Origin: Staphylococcus sp. IVB6214
Lineage (GTDB): Bacteria > Bacillota > Bacilli > Staphylococcales > Staphylococcaceae
Assembly (NCBI RefSeq): GCF_025558585.1
Contig: NZ_CP094723.1
Span: 930,001-994,000, forward strand
DNA length: 64,000 bases
Direction: 5' to 3'
A program made the position numbers and the translations under genes. The notes beneath the pieces are model-generated. The model saw nothing but the letters and a program-made list of their open reading frames with translations. It searched no databases and was not told the DNA's origin. Positions 1 through 9,160 of the stretch are shown here, piece by piece (within the stretch, counting starts at the first letter, position 1; each line of letters opens with the position of its first letter).

Positions 1-316
1 GAAGTGTTAAACAATGGAGACGAAGATTATCCGAAAGTAGATAGCGCATACAAAGAAAAAGGAGAACTGAAACATACCTATACCAACTTAGATGATGTAT
101 ATGAACATATTATTGAAGATGAGATGACACCATTCTTTGTCAAAGACGGTAAAGATATTCACGTATATCGTCCCCATACATGACATTTGGTGATGATAGT
201 TTGAAAGGTGAAGTTGTGGATAAAGATTAATTGTGTTACTAAAGTCAGATTATGAAAAAATACAAAAAGGCCAAAAAGTGCAATACCATCACGGTCGAGT
301 GGAAATTGCTGAATAA
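1..316 (+). pseudogene. decayed gene remnant, unknown family
   Basis: Frame 1 is open from the window edge to a TGA at 181-183 and encodes about 60 residues of ordinary protein ending DIHVYRPHT. Coding-like sequence then continues in other frames: frame 3 from about 174 to the TAA at 229-231 (YMTFGDDSLKGEVVDKD), and frame 2 from 236 to the TAA at 314-316 (LLKSDYEKIQKGQKVQYHHG and a few more). A one-base loss in the C run at 172-175 would join the first two pieces; a second lesion separates the third. I infer the 3' end of one gene broken by at least two frameshifts. The 5' part lies outside the window and I do not recognise the family. Separate small reading frames are the alternative. Confidence 0.5.
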
Positions 317-401
317 GTTATCATGTTAAATAGTTTTCAAACAAGTCATTTTATGTTTTACTAAATATATACATGCCAAAAAGAAAGGGATATGTTAATT
401 T

Positions 402-671
402 ATGGATGAAACATTACAAAAGCTTTATTCAGTCTTAGTACACTTTGAAGAGAAAGAAACTGAGATTACTGAAGATGAATCAGCATTAGCAAAAATCAAA
501 AATGAAATTGAAGAAAATTTAAATGTATCAGTAGAAGAGTTGTCACAACTAGATCTTATTCGTGTATTAAAAGAACACAACTTTGTCGTAGAGTCTGCCG
601 AAGACGATCAAAAAATCGTAAGTGTTCCTATGGATGAAGATACACAAGTGACATTCCAAACTGAAAAATAA
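402..671 (+). CDS. small acidic hypothetical protein, 89 aa
   Basis: This is an 89-residue protein rich in Glu and Asp, with no signal peptide, membrane segment or cysteine. The N-terminal half looks helical (MDETLQKLYSVLVHFEEKE) and a short beta-rich C-terminus follows (IVSVPMDEDTQVTFQ). A purine-rich AAAGAAAGGG lies about 14 bases before the ATG, a rather long spacing for a ribosome binding site. A clear terminator follows, so it is probably its own transcription unit. It lies between a gene remnant and sucC. I do not recognise the family and assign no function. The closing terminator and the staphylococcal codon use argue for a real gene. Confidence 0.65.
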   Translation: MDETLQKLYSVLVHFEEKETEITEDESALAKIKNEIEENLNVSVEELSQLDLIRVLKEHNFVVESAEDDQKIVSVPMDEDTQVTFQTEK

Positions 672-683
672 ACATGAATGATG

Positions 684-726
684 AACAACACCTTTGTGAA
701 CAACATAACAAGGTGTTGTTTTTATT
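684..726 (+). terminator. rho-independent terminator of the 89-aa gene
   Basis: A perfect 11-bp inverted repeat, AACAACACCTT (684-694) with AAGGTGTTGTT (710-720), has a 15-base loop and is followed by a T-rich tail. Confidence 0.85.
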
Positions 727-822
727 TGTGCAATGTCATGTAGGACATAATACTTAGGAAGATTTGTGTTTTGAATGATTGGGGATACAAAAAACGAATC
801 ATATGAAAGTAGTATGTATCTG

Positions 823-851
823 TTTACAATAGCGCTTACATTTTTTATAAT
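823..851 (+). promoter_or_regulatory. sigma-A promoter of sucCD with embedded cre-like site
   Basis: The -35 TTTACA (823-828), a 17-bp spacer and the -10 TATAAT (846-851) form a near-consensus promoter 39 bp before the sucC ATG. On the minus strand, 827-840 reads TGTAAGCGCTATTG, which fits the catabolite-responsive element pattern TGWNANCGNTNWCA at 12 of 14 positions and lies between the two promoter boxes. CcpA bound there would block RNA polymerase, so glucose repression of succinyl-CoA synthetase is the inference. Confidence 0.6.
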
Positions 852-890
852 TGATTATGAACTTAACCTTAAGAAACAGGAGGATGGAGT

Positions 891-2057
891 ATGAATATCC
901 ATGAGTATCAAGGAAAAGCAATCTTTCGCTCAATGGGCGTAGCAGTACCAGAGGGGCGTGTTGCTTTCTCGGCTGAAGAAGCTGTTGAAAAGGCAAAAGA
1001 ATTAGACACAGATGTTTATGTTGTTAAAGCACAAATCCATGCAGGGGGCCGTGGTAAAGCAGGCGGTGTTAAAATTGCCAAGTCTTTATCAGAAGTGGAA
1101 ACTTATGCGAATGAGTTATTAGGTAAAGTTTTAGTAACACATCAAACAGGTCCAGAAGGTAAAGAAGTGAAACGTCTTTACATTGAAGAAGGCGCAGACA
1201 TCAAGAAAGAATACTATGTTGGTTTTGTTATCGACCGTGCAACAGATCGTGTAACTTTAATGGCGTCTGAAGAAGGGGGAACTGAGATCGAAGAAGTAGC
1301 TGCGAAGTCTCCAGAGAAGATCTTCAAAGAAACAATCGATCCAGTGGTAGGTCTTGCACCATACCAAGCACGTCGTATCGCATTCAACATCAATATTCCT
1401 AAAGAATCTGTCAACAAAGCAGTTAAGTTTTTAATTTCACTATACAATGTGTTCATTGAAAAAGACTGCTCAATCGTTGAGATTAACCCACTTGTTTTAA
1501 CAGGTGAAGGAGACGTATTAGCATTAGACTCTAAGATTAACTTTGATGATAATGCATTATTCCGTCATAAAGACATTCAAGAATTACGTGACTTAGAAGA
1601 AGAAGATCCAAAAGAAATCGAAGCATCAAAATATGACCTTTCTTACATCGCTTTAGATGGGAACATCGGTTGTATGGTAAATGGTGCAGGTCTTGCAATG
1701 GCGACAATGGATACAATCAACCATTTCAACGGTACGCCAGCCAACTTCCTAGACGTAGGGGGCGGTGCTACAAAAGAAAAAGTTACTGAAGCATTCAAAA
1801 TCATCTTAGGTGATGAAAATGTTAAAGGTATTTTCGTAAATATCTTTGGTGGTATCATGCGTTGTGATGTCATCGCTGAAGGTATTGTAGCAGCTGTTAA
1901 GGAAGTAGACCTTACATTACCATTAGTTGTACGTTTAGAAGGTACAAACGTAGAACAAGGTAAACAAATCTTGGAAGAATCAGGCTTAGCGATTGAACCT
2001 GCAAGCACAATGGCTGAAGGTGCACAAAAAATCGTTAAACTTGTAAACGAAGCGTAA
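891..2057 (+). CDS. sucC: succinyl-CoA synthetase (ADP-forming) subunit beta
   Basis: SucC is the nucleotide-binding subunit of the TCA-cycle enzyme that converts succinyl-CoA plus ADP and phosphate to succinate, CoA and ATP in the cytoplasm. The 388 residues match the usual family length. The start [12 protein letters not shown], the ATP-grasp segment with [15 protein letters not shown] (about residues 45-60), EINPLVL (about 197) and the C-terminal ligase motif [12 protein letters not shown] (about 320) are characteristic. AGGAGG is well placed before the ATG. sucD follows after 21 bp, so the two subunits are co-transcribed from the cre-containing promoter upstream. Confidence 0.98.
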   Translation: MNIHEYQGKAIFRSMGVAVPEGRVAFSAEEAVEKAKELDTDVYVVKAQIHAGGRGKAGGVKIAKSLSEVETYANELLGKVLVTHQTGPEGKEVKRLYIEEGADIKKEYYVGFVIDRATDRVTLMASEEGGTEIEEVAAKSPEKIFKETIDPVVGLAPYQARRIAFNINIPKESVNKAVKFLISLYNVFIEKDCSIVEINPLVLTGEGDVLALDSKINFDDNALFRHKDIQELRDLEEEDPKEIEASKYDLSYIALDGNIGCMVNGAGLAMATMDTINHFNGTPANFLDVGGGATKEKVTEAFKIILGDENVKGIFVNIFGGIMRCDVIAEGIVAAVKEVDLTLPLVVRLEGTNVEQGKQILEESGLAIEPASTMAEGAQKIVKLVNEA

Positions 2058-2078
2058 GGAAAGGATGGGACAACTAAA

Positions 2079-2987
2079 ATGAGTGTATTTGTAGATAAGA
2101 ATACGAAAGTTATCGTACAAGGTATTACAGGGTCAACTGCCCTTTTCCATACTAAACAAATGTTAGAATATGGCACGCAAATCGTAGCAGGTGTTACACC
2201 AGGTAAAGGTGGACAAGTGGTAGAAGGTGTGCCTGTATTCAACACAGTTGAAGAAGCTAAAAATGAAACAGGTGCAACAGTTTCTGTTATTTACGTACCA
2301 GCACCATTCGCTGCAGATGCAATTTTAGAATGTGCGGATGCAGAGTTAGATTTAGCAATCTGTATCACAGAACACATTCCGGTTGTAGATATGGTGAAAG
2401 TAAAACGCTACCTAGAAGGTAAAAAGACACGTCTTATCGGACCTAACTGCCCAGGTGTCATTACTTCTGATGAAACGAAGATTGGTATTATGCCAGGGTA
2501 TATCCATAAAAAAGGTCACGTAGGTGTTGTATCTCGTTCTGGTACATTAACTTATGAAGCGGTTCATCAATTAACTGAAGAAGGCATTGGTCAATCAACA
2601 GCGGTTGGTATCGGTGGAGACCCAGTTAACGGTACAAACTTCATCGATGTATTAGAAGCATTTAATAATGATGAAGAAACAAAAGCTGTTGTTATGATTG
2701 GTGAAATCGGTGGTACTGCTGAAGAAGAAGCAGCAGAATGGGTGAAAGCAAACATGACTAAACCAGTTGTTGGCTTCATCGGTGGTCAAACAGCACCTCC
2801 AGGAAAACGCATGGGTCATGCCGGTGCGATTATCTCTGGTGGTAAAGGAACAGCAGCAGAAAAGATTAAAACTTTAAATAGCTGTGGTATTAAGACAGCA
2901 GCAACACCATCTGAAATTGGTGCAACATTAATCGATGCTGCAAAAGAAGCGGGTATTTACGAATCACTTTTAACAGTTAAAAAATAA
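2079..2987 (+). CDS. sucD: succinyl-CoA synthetase subunit alpha
   Basis: SucD binds CoA and carries the histidine that is phosphorylated during the reaction. The protein has 302 residues. Its N-terminal Rossmann CoA-binding domain contains [14 protein letters not shown] (about residues 15-28). The catalytic His is H247 in [18 protein letters not shown], matching the family position. GPNCPG (about 123) and the TLTYEA segment are also conserved. It is the second gene of sucCD and is closed by a terminator 30 bp downstream. Nothing is unusual. Confidence 0.98.
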   Translation: MSVFVDKNTKVIVQGITGSTALFHTKQMLEYGTQIVAGVTPGKGGQVVEGVPVFNTVEEAKNETGATVSVIYVPAPFAADAILECADAELDLAICITEHIPVVDMVKVKRYLEGKKTRLIGPNCPGVITSDETKIGIMPGYIHKKGHVGVVSRSGTLTYEAVHQLTEEGIGQSTAVGIGGDPVNGTNFIDVLEAFNNDEETKAVVMIGEIGGTAEEEAAEWVKANMTKPVVGFIGGQTAPPGKRMGHAGAIISGGKGTAAEKIKTLNSCGIKTAATPSEIGATLIDAAKEAGIYESLLTVKK

Positions 2988-3019
2988 GATATATTAACAC
3001 ATGTAACAAATATTTGGGT

Positions 3020-3062
3020 GGGGCATTATCCTTTTGCATTAGGGATAAGCCCTGCTTTTTTG
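3020..3062 (+). terminator. terminator of sucCD
   Basis: GGGC-A-TTATCC (3021-3031) pairs with GGATAAGCCC (3043-3052) with one bulged A, and a T run begins at 3056. Confidence 0.75.
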
Positions 3063-3085
3063 TATTTTGTGATTGGAGGTAACAT

Positions 3086-3958
3086 ATGACAAATAACTTA
3101 ACATTAGAACAATTGCTTTTGCTCTTAGTATATAGTGGATTTACGACACGACAAATCCACAAATTTTTCCCGAACGTAGAGTCAATAAAGGGGAACCAAT
3201 CGACATTAATTGACACACTAGAGTCACATCGAGATAAAAGCATTCAAGGAAAAATCAATCAATTACGTGATATAGACTTACGAATGATTGAGCAACAACT
3301 ACAAAATGAATATATCAGTATCATCAGTTTAAACGCTCCGAATTATCCGCCACATTTAAAACACATTTATGATCCTCCACCTATTCTTTTTTGTCGTGGA
3401 CAACTGCAACTTTTAACACATACTCAAACACTTGCCATTGTGGGTTCGCGCAAGCATACTCAATATACGAACAAAGTATTAAATAATATCATGCCACATT
3501 TCGCTTCAGCACATTTAACGATTGTATCAGGGCTTGCTAAAGGTGCAGATGCATGTGCACATCAATTGGCGATTCGACATGGATGTTCGACGATTGGTGT
3601 GTTAGGATTCGGGCATCATCATCACTATCCGAAAGAAACGAAGTCCATACGGGACTATATGGATCGTGTCCATTTAACGATAAGTGAATATCCACCATTT
3701 GTATCACCAGCAGCTTTTCGTTTTCCCGAAAGGAATCGTCTTATTAGTGGGCTTTCCAAGGGTGTATTTATCACTGAAGCAAAAGAACGGAGTGGTGCAC
3801 TGATTACGGTCGATCACGCACTTGAACAAAATCGCAACGTATATGTATTGCCGGGTGATATGTATAATCCATTTACAAAAGGGAATATGTTGAGAATTCA
3901 AGAAGGAGCAGAAGTCGTCTTGTCAGAAAATGATATTTTGAAGGATTATTGTCAGTAA
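3086..3958 (+). CDS. dprA: DNA processing protein DprA
   Basis: DprA binds incoming single-stranded DNA during natural transformation and loads RecA onto it. The 290-residue protein has the extended Rossmann fold: AIVGSRKHTQYTNKVL (about residues 120-135), the SGLAKGADACAHQLA phosphate-binding segment (about 148-162), ISEYPP (about 202), FPERNRLISGLS (about 213) and a final GAEVVLSENDIL. GGAGG precedes the ATG by 7 bases. It sits between sucD and topA as in other staphylococci, but the S. aureus lytN/fmhC pair is missing upstream. Whether this host is transformable cannot be judged here. Confidence 0.95.
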   Translation: MTNNLTLEQLLLLLVYSGFTTRQIHKFFPNVESIKGNQSTLIDTLESHRDKSIQGKINQLRDIDLRMIEQQLQNEYISIISLNAPNYPPHLKHIYDPPPILFCRGQLQLLTHTQTLAIVGSRKHTQYTNKVLNNIMPHFASAHLTIVSGLAKGADACAHQLAIRHGCSTIGVLGFGHHHHYPKETKSIRDYMDRVHLTISEYPPFVSPAAFRFPERNRLISGLSKGVFITEAKERSGALITVDHALEQNRNVYVLPGDMYNPFTKGNMLRIQEGAEVVLSENDILKDYCQ

Positions 3959-3992
3959 TTTTGGAAAAGCCTTGCAAAATAATGGTAAAACA

Positions 3993-4022
3993 TTGACAAA
4001 AACAAAATTGAGCATTTATCAT
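3993..4022 (+). promoter_or_regulatory. probable sigma-A promoter of topA
   Basis: A consensus -35 TTGACA (3993-3998), an 18-bp spacer and TATCAT (4017-4022) lie about 40 bp before the topA start. Confidence 0.55.
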
Positions 4023-4060
4023 TTACATTTGTAATCAGAAATTGCAAGGGGGGATCTCCA

Positions 4061-6130
4061 TTGGCAGAGAATCTTGTCATTGTTGAATCGCCTGCAAAAG
4101 CTAAAACAATCGAAAAATATTTAGGGAAAAAATATAAAGTCATCGCTTCTATGGGACATGTGCGAGATTTACCGCGCAGTCAAATGGGTGTGGACGTAGA
4201 AGATAACTATGAGCCTAAATATATTACAATTCGAGGCAAAGGACCGGTCGTAAAAGAATTAAAACGACATGCAAAGAAAGCAAAAAAAGTTTTCCTTGCA
4301 AGTGACCCTGACCGCGAAGGTGAAGCAATTGCATGGCATTTGGCAAATATACTTGAATTACAAGATCAAACAGATAATAGAGTCGTATTCAACGAAATTA
4401 CAAAAGACGCAGTAAAGGCAAGTTTCAAAAACCCACGTGGTATCGAAATGGAGCTCGTTGATGCTCAACAAGCACGACGTATTTTGGATAGATTAGTAGG
4501 ATATAACATTTCACCAGTATTATGGAAAAAAGTTAAAAAGGGCTTATCGGCAGGTCGTGTGCAATCAGTGGCACTTCGACTAGTCATTGATCGTGAAAAC
4601 GAAATTAGGAACTTCAAACCAGAAGAGTACTGGACGATTGAAGGGGCATTCCGATATCAAAAATCAAAATTTACAGCAAAGTTTCTTCATTATAAAGGGA
4701 AACCATTTAAGCTGACGAATCAAGATGATGTGAAGTTGATTACGAATGCCTTAGACGGTGATCGATTCGAAGTGACGAAGGTGACGAAGAAGGAACGTAC
4801 GCGCAAACCTGCGAACCCATTTACGACATCTACGTTGCAACAAGAAGCTGCACGTAAACTGAACTTCAAAGCACGTAAAACAATGATGATTGCGCAACAG
4901 TTGTATGAAGGTATCGATTTAAAACGTGGAGGAACAGTTGGTTTAATCACGTATATGAGAACGGACTCAACACGTATTTCTAAAGATGCTCAAGCTGAAG
5001 CGAAATCATACATTGAAAACCAATACGGTAACGAATATATTTCTAAGTCAGTCAACAAAGGAAAACAAGGCGACCAAGATGCCCATGAAGCCATTCGCCC
5101 AACGAGTACATTGCGTACGCCTGACGATGTAAAGAACTATTTAACACGTGATCAATTTCGTTTGTACAAATTGATCTGGGAACGTTTCGTAGCAAGTCAA
5201 ATGGCACCAGCTATTCTTGATACAGTAGCCGTTGATTTAGAGCAAGGTGACATCAAGTTCCGTGCAAACGGTCAAACGATTAAGTTCAAAGGTTTCATGA
5301 CATTGTATGTTGAAGCAAACGATGATGCGACGAAAGAGAAAGAAAACCGTCTTCCTAAACTTGAAGAAGGCAATGAAGTGATTGCGACGAATATCGATCC
5401 TGCGCAACACTTCACACAGCCACCACCACGTTATACGGAAGCACGACTTGTTAAAACTTTAGAAGAGTTGAAGATTGGACGTCCTTCGACATATGCACCA
5501 ACGATTGATACGATTCAAAAACGTAACTATGTTAAAAGTGAAAGTAAGCGTTTCGTACCAACTGAACTGGGGGAAATTGTACATGAGCAAGTGAAGGAGT
5601 ACTTCCCAGAAATTATCGATGTCGATTTTACGGTGAACATGGAGACACTGCTGGATAAAATTGCTGATGGCGACATTGCTTGGCGAAAAGTGGTCGGTGA
5701 TTTTTACAATAGTTTCAAACAAGATGTGGCACGTGCTGAGTCAGAGATGGAAAAGATTGAAATTAAAGATGAACCAGCAGGCGAAGATTGTGAAAAATGT
5801 GGATCACCAATGGTTATTAAAATGGGACGTTATGGTAAGTTTATGGCATGTTCAAACTTTCCGGATTGTCGAAACACGAAAGCAATCGTTAAGCCAATCG
5901 GTGTGAAATGCCCAACATGTAAAGACGGCGATGTCGTAGAACGTAAGTCTAAGAAGAATCGTCTATTTTACGGTTGTTCAAACTATCCAGAATGTGACTT
6001 TGTTTCATGGGATAAACCGGTAGGACGTGATTGTCCGAAATGTAATCATTATTTAGTAGAACAGAAAAAAGGTCGTACAACGCAAGTCGTTTGTTCGAAC
6101 TGTGACTATAAAGAAGAAGCAGTAAAATAA
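4061..6130 (+). CDS. topA: DNA topoisomerase I (type IA)
   Basis: TopA relaxes negative supercoils behind RNA polymerase through a transient 5'-phosphotyrosine break in one strand. The 689 residues show the Toprim domain ([17 protein letters not shown] at the N-terminus, [15 protein letters not shown] near 85-100), the catalytic Tyr at about residue 298 in [11 protein letters not shown], and three C-terminal four-cysteine zinc ribbons (CEKC..CSNFPDC, CPTC..CSNYPEC, CPKC..CSNC). The start is TTG at 4061 behind AAGGGGGGA; the protein begins [13 protein letters not shown], as the family does. trmFO follows after 22 bp. Confidence 0.98.
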   Translation: MAENLVIVESPAKAKTIEKYLGKKYKVIASMGHVRDLPRSQMGVDVEDNYEPKYITIRGKGPVVKELKRHAKKAKKVFLASDPDREGEAIAWHLANILELQDQTDNRVVFNEITKDAVKASFKNPRGIEMELVDAQQARRILDRLVGYNISPVLWKKVKKGLSAGRVQSVALRLVIDRENEIRNFKPEEYWTIEGAFRYQKSKFTAKFLHYKGKPFKLTNQDDVKLITNALDGDRFEVTKVTKKERTRKPANPFTTSTLQQEAARKLNFKARKTMMIAQQLYEGIDLKRGGTVGLITYMRTDSTRISKDAQAEAKSYIENQYGNEYISKSVNKGKQGDQDAHEAIRPTSTLRTPDDVKNYLTRDQFRLYKLIWERFVASQMAPAILDTVAVDLEQGDIKFRANGQTIKFKGFMTLYVEANDDATKEKENRLPKLEEGNEVIATNIDPAQHFTQPPPRYTEARLVKTLEELKIGRPSTYAPTIDTIQKRNYVKSESKRFVPTELGEIVHEQVKEYFPEIIDVDFTVNMETLLDKIADGDIAWRKVVGDFYNSFKQDVARAESEMEKIEIKDEPAGEDCEKCGSPMVIKMGRYGKFMACSNFPDCRNTKAIVKPIGVKCPTCKDGDVVERKSKKNRLFYGCSNYPECDFVSWDKPVGRDCPKCNHYLVEQKKGRTTQVVCSNCDYKEEAVK

Positions 6131-6152
6131 CGAAGAGAAAAGGAGCATTTCA

Positions 6153-7460
6153 ATGACAACAGTCAACATTATAGGTGCCGGACTGGCAGGGTCGGAGGCA
6201 GCTTATCAACTCGCTCAACGTGGCGTGAAAGTGAATTTATATGAGATGCGTCCTGTGAAGCAAACGCCAGCGCATCATACTGATAAGTTTGCGGAACTTG
6301 TGTGTTCCAACTCTTTAAGAGGGAATGCACTCACAAATGCAGTCGGAGTTCTAAAAGAAGAAATGCGTCGTTTGGATTCATTGATTATTGCAGCAGCGGA
6401 TAAGGCACGTGTCCCAGCAGGTGGGGCACTTGCAGTTGATCGTCATGACTTTGCTGGCTATATTACAGATACATTAAAAAATCATCCGAATGTAACCGTT
6501 AAAAATGAAGAGATAACGCAGATTCCAGAAGGACCAACGATTATTGCGACGGGTCCTTTAACAACGGAAGGACTGGCAGAAGAGATTGTCTCATTGACAG
6601 GTGCAGATCAATTATATTTCTATGATGCAGCAGCGCCAATTATCGAAAAAGATTCAATAGATATGGATAAAGTATACTTGAAGTCTCGTTATGACAAGGG
6701 AGAAGCAGCTTATCTTAACTGCCCAATGACAAAAGAAGAATTTGAACGTTTCTATGAAGCGACATTGGCAGCTGAAGCAGCACCGATGAAAGACTTTGAA
6801 AAAGAAAAGTATTTCGAAGGGTGTATGCCATTTGAAGTGATGGCAAGTCGTGGGCCAAAAACATTGTTATTTGGACCGATGAAGCCAGTCGGGCTTGAAG
6901 ATCCAAAGACAGGGAAGCGCCCATACGCAGTGGTACAGTTGCGACAAGATGATGCAGCGGGAACACTGTATAACATTGTAGGGTTCCAAACACGACTGAA
7001 GTGGGGCGAACAAAAAGAAGTGTTACGTCTTATTCCTGGACTCGAAAATGTAGACATCGTCCGATATGGTGTGATGCATCGAAATACTTTCATCAACTCG
7101 CCGGGTGTCTTATCAGAAACTTATGAGTTCAAGTCACGTCCAAACTTATACTTTGCTGGTCAGATGACGGGTGTTGAAGGTTACGTTGAGAGTGCAGCAA
7201 GTGGCATGATTGCAGGTATTAACATGGCACATCGTATGCTGGGCAAAGGTGATGTTATCTTCCCGAGAGAAACGATGATAGGAAGTATGGCTTACTATAT
7301 TTCTCATGCAGAGAACAACAAAAACTTCCAACCGATGAATGCAAACTTTGGTTTAGTGCCTACATTACCTGAACGCATTAAAGATAAGAAAGAACGTTAT
7401 GAAGCACTAGCAGATCGCGCATTGACTTATCTTGATAGCTTTAAAAAAACATTGAATTAA
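6153..7460 (+). CDS. trmFO: tRNA (uracil-54-C5)-methyltransferase, folate- and FAD-dependent
   Basis: TrmFO (formerly Gid) makes ribothymidine at tRNA position 54 using methylenetetrahydrofolate as carbon donor and FADH2 as reductant. The 435 residues begin with an FAD-binding Rossmann motif, [19 protein letters not shown] (residues 5-23). Further family segments are [16 protein letters not shown] (about 50-66), [10 protein letters not shown] (about 225) and the FAD-contact region [18 protein letters not shown] (about 335). AAGGAG precedes the ATG. It lies just after topA, the order in Bacillus and staphylococci. The gap to xerC holds two hairpins but no obvious T-run terminator. Confidence 0.97.
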   Translation: MTTVNIIGAGLAGSEAAYQLAQRGVKVNLYEMRPVKQTPAHHTDKFAELVCSNSLRGNALTNAVGVLKEEMRRLDSLIIAAADKARVPAGGALAVDRHDFAGYITDTLKNHPNVTVKNEEITQIPEGPTIIATGPLTTEGLAEEIVSLTGADQLYFYDAAAPIIEKDSIDMDKVYLKSRYDKGEAAYLNCPMTKEEFERFYEATLAAEAAPMKDFEKEKYFEGCMPFEVMASRGPKTLLFGPMKPVGLEDPKTGKRPYAVVQLRQDDAAGTLYNIVGFQTRLKWGEQKEVLRLIPGLENVDIVRYGVMHRNTFINSPGVLSETYEFKSRPNLYFAGQMTGVEGYVESAASGMIAGINMAHRMLGKGDVIFPRETMIGSMAYYISHAENNKNFQPMNANFGLVPTLPERIKDKKERYEALADRALTYLDSFKKTLN

Positions 7461-7510
7461 ATGAAACTGATAATTTGTAACAGATAAAGCACAGTCATAG
7501 AGAGGTCAGA

Positions 7511-7602
7511 AGGTGATAGAAGTGAATAGAGCTTTCGCTTCTGAATCACCTGTTAGGAGTGGATAAACGCTGCTATTTCAAAATAAATCGTAGCGTCACT
7601 CT
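7511..7602 (+). other. two adjacent long imperfect hairpins in the trmFO-xerC gap
   Basis: Hairpin 1 (7511-7551): AGGTGA pairs with TCACCT and, inside it, AGAAGTGAA (7518-7526) pairs with TTCGCTTCT (7534-7542) with one wobble pair. Hairpin 2 (7556-7602): GGAGTG pairs with CACTCT, and ACGCTGC (7567-7573) pairs with GTAGCGT (7590-7596), each with a wobble. Neither has a following T run, so these are not typical terminators. The rest of the 244-bp gap holds the xerC promoter. Confidence 0.5.
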
Positions 7603-7671
7603 TGAAAAATACTAAAATTTAGATAAATGTGAATATTTTATGGTTTATCTATGCAGGACCCCTTATCATTG

Positions 7672-7680
7672 TGCTACAAT
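7672..7680 (+). promoter_or_regulatory. extended -10 promoter of the xerC-hslV-hslU-codY operon
   Basis: TGC-TACAAT (7672-7680) is an extended -10 with no good -35. Transcription would begin near 7687, just before the GGAGGGG ribosome binding site (7690-7696), which fits a start at 7705 and excludes the upstream ATG at 7651. Confidence 0.5.
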
Positions 7681-7704
7681 GCAAATGATGGAGGGGTTTT
7701 TATA

Positions 7705-8598
7705 TTGGAACAAATCCAACAACAATTTCTTAATATGCTCAAATATGAGCGCCTATTCTCAGAACATACTTTAAAAGCATATCGTGATGATATCGTTCAA
7801 TTTAATCGCTTCTTGGCACAAGAGCAACTGACATTGCGATCTTTCAGTTACCAAGAGGCAAGGGGCTTTTTACAATTGTTATATGACATGGGGTTGCAAC
7901 GTACGACAGTTTCACGTAAAATTTCGACGTTGCGTAGCTTCTATGCGTATTGGATGACGATAGACGAGCATATCACAAATCCATTTGTACAACTAGTACA
8001 CCCGAAGAAAGAACGATACTTACCATCATTTTTTTATGCGGAAGAGATGGAATCGCTATTTCAAACAGTGATTCAAGATTCAAAAAAGGGTTTAAGAGAT
8101 CGCGTTGTTCTAGAGTTGCTTTATGCGACAGGCATACGTGTATCTGAACTCGTAGGACTTAAAAAGTCAGATGTTGATTTGTCAATGTCTTTACTCAAAG
8201 TAATGGGGAAGGGACAGAAAGAACGCATCATACCGTTTGGAGAGTTTTGTCGTCAAAGTATCATTGACTATTTTTCTTCTTTCGGTCCGATACAACACGC
8301 CTCACATGATTATCTCATTGTGAATATGCAAGGTAAGCCAATTACAGAAAGAGGTATCCGCTATCTATTGAATGATATTGTAAAACGAACGACAGGCGTC
8401 ACTTCAATTCACCCACATAAGTTGCGCCATACGTTTGCCACACACTTACTAGATGCAGGAGCCGATCTCAGAACTGTACAAAACTTGTTAGGGCATGTGA
8501 ACCTATCGACGACAGGACGGTATACACATGTAACGAATCAACAACTACGGCATGTTTATTTACAAGCACATCCACGTGCAACAAAAGGAGAGAAATGA
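7705..8598 (+). CDS. xerC: tyrosine recombinase XerC
   Basis: XerC works with XerD at dif to resolve chromosome dimers. From the TTG at 7705 it is 297 residues, close to the S. aureus length, and begins [20 protein letters not shown]. An in-frame ATG at 7651 would add 18 residues but lies upstream of the likely promoter. The N-terminal SAM-like core-binding domain is followed by the catalytic domain with Arg in [12 protein letters not shown], Lys in [22 protein letters not shown], and [15 protein letters not shown] with the nucleophilic Tyr. It heads the operon with hslV, hslU and codY; the hslV start is 3 bp after its stop. Confidence 0.96.
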   Translation: MEQIQQQFLNMLKYERLFSEHTLKAYRDDIVQFNRFLAQEQLTLRSFSYQEARGFLQLLYDMGLQRTTVSRKISTLRSFYAYWMTIDEHITNPFVQLVHPKKERYLPSFFYAEEMESLFQTVIQDSKKGLRDRVVLELLYATGIRVSELVGLKKSDVDLSMSLLKVMGKGQKERIIPFGEFCRQSIIDYFSSFGPIQHASHDYLIVNMQGKPITERGIRYLLNDIVKRTTGVTSIHPHKLRHTFATHLLDAGADLRTVQNLLGHVNLSTTGRYTHVTNQQLRHVYLQAHPRATKGEK

Positions 8599-8601
8599 TT
8601 T

Positions 8602-9144
8602 ATGAGTTCATCAATTCATGCAACAACAATTTATGCAGTAAGACATAACGGACAAGCTGCAATGGCTGGGGATGGTCAAGTGACATTAGGTCAACAGGTC
8701 ATCATGAAAAATACAGCGAAAAAAGTGAGGAAGCTTTATAATGGTAGAGTTGTCGCTGGGTTTGCCGGTAGTGTGGCAGACGCATTCACATTGTTTGAAA
8801 AATTCGAAATGAAGTTACAACAATACAGTGGCAATCTTGAAAGAGCAGCAGTAGAACTTGCAAAAGAATGGCGTGGCGATAAACAATTACGTCAATTAGA
8901 AGCGATGTTAATCGTAATGGACGAATCCAATCTGCTAGTTGTTAGTGGGACTGGAGAAGTTATTGCGCCTGACGACGACTTGATTGCGATTGGGTCAGGC
9001 GGTAACTTTGCACTAAGTGCTGGTCGTGCGTTAAAACGCCATGCATCACATCTTTCTGCACGTGAAATGGCTTACGAAAGTTTAAAAGTTGCATCTGAGA
9101 TTTGTGTATTTACAAATGATCATATCATCGTTGAAGAATTATAA
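8602..9144 (+). CDS. hslV: ATP-dependent protease peptidase subunit HslV (ClpQ)
   Basis: HslV is the proteolytic core of the HslUV complex, a dodecamer capped by the HslU ATPase. The 180 residues match staphylococcal HslV. The sequence [12 protein letters not shown] places a Thr-Thr pair at residues 8-9; removal of the short propeptide would expose the catalytic N-terminal Thr typical of the family (the B. subtilis homologue ClpQ/CodW is known to use Ser). [11 protein letters not shown] and [16 protein letters not shown] are conserved. It is the second gene of the xerC-codY operon. Confidence 0.97.
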   Translation: MSSSIHATTIYAVRHNGQAAMAGDGQVTLGQQVIMKNTAKKVRKLYNGRVVAGFAGSVADAFTLFEKFEMKLQQYSGNLERAAVELAKEWRGDKQLRQLEAMLIVMDESNLLVVSGTGEVIAPDDDLIAIGSGGNFALSAGRALKRHASHLSAREMAYESLKVASEICVFTNDHIIVEEL

Positions 9145-9160
9145 TGGAGGTTTTTATTTG

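Noticed and set aside
1643..2245. 200-aa open frame on the minus strand across sucC and sucD
   Set aside because: It lies wholly opposite two certain genes, has no ribosome binding site and a composition typical of an antisense shadow.
7651..7704. Upstream ATG start for xerC
   Set aside because: It lies before the likely -10 box; the TTG at 7705 has GGAGGGG and matches the orthologue N-terminus.
9089..9160. Longer hslU start overlapping hslV
   Set aside because: The ATG at 9161 has a good ribosome binding site and the conserved N-terminus [10 protein letters not shown].
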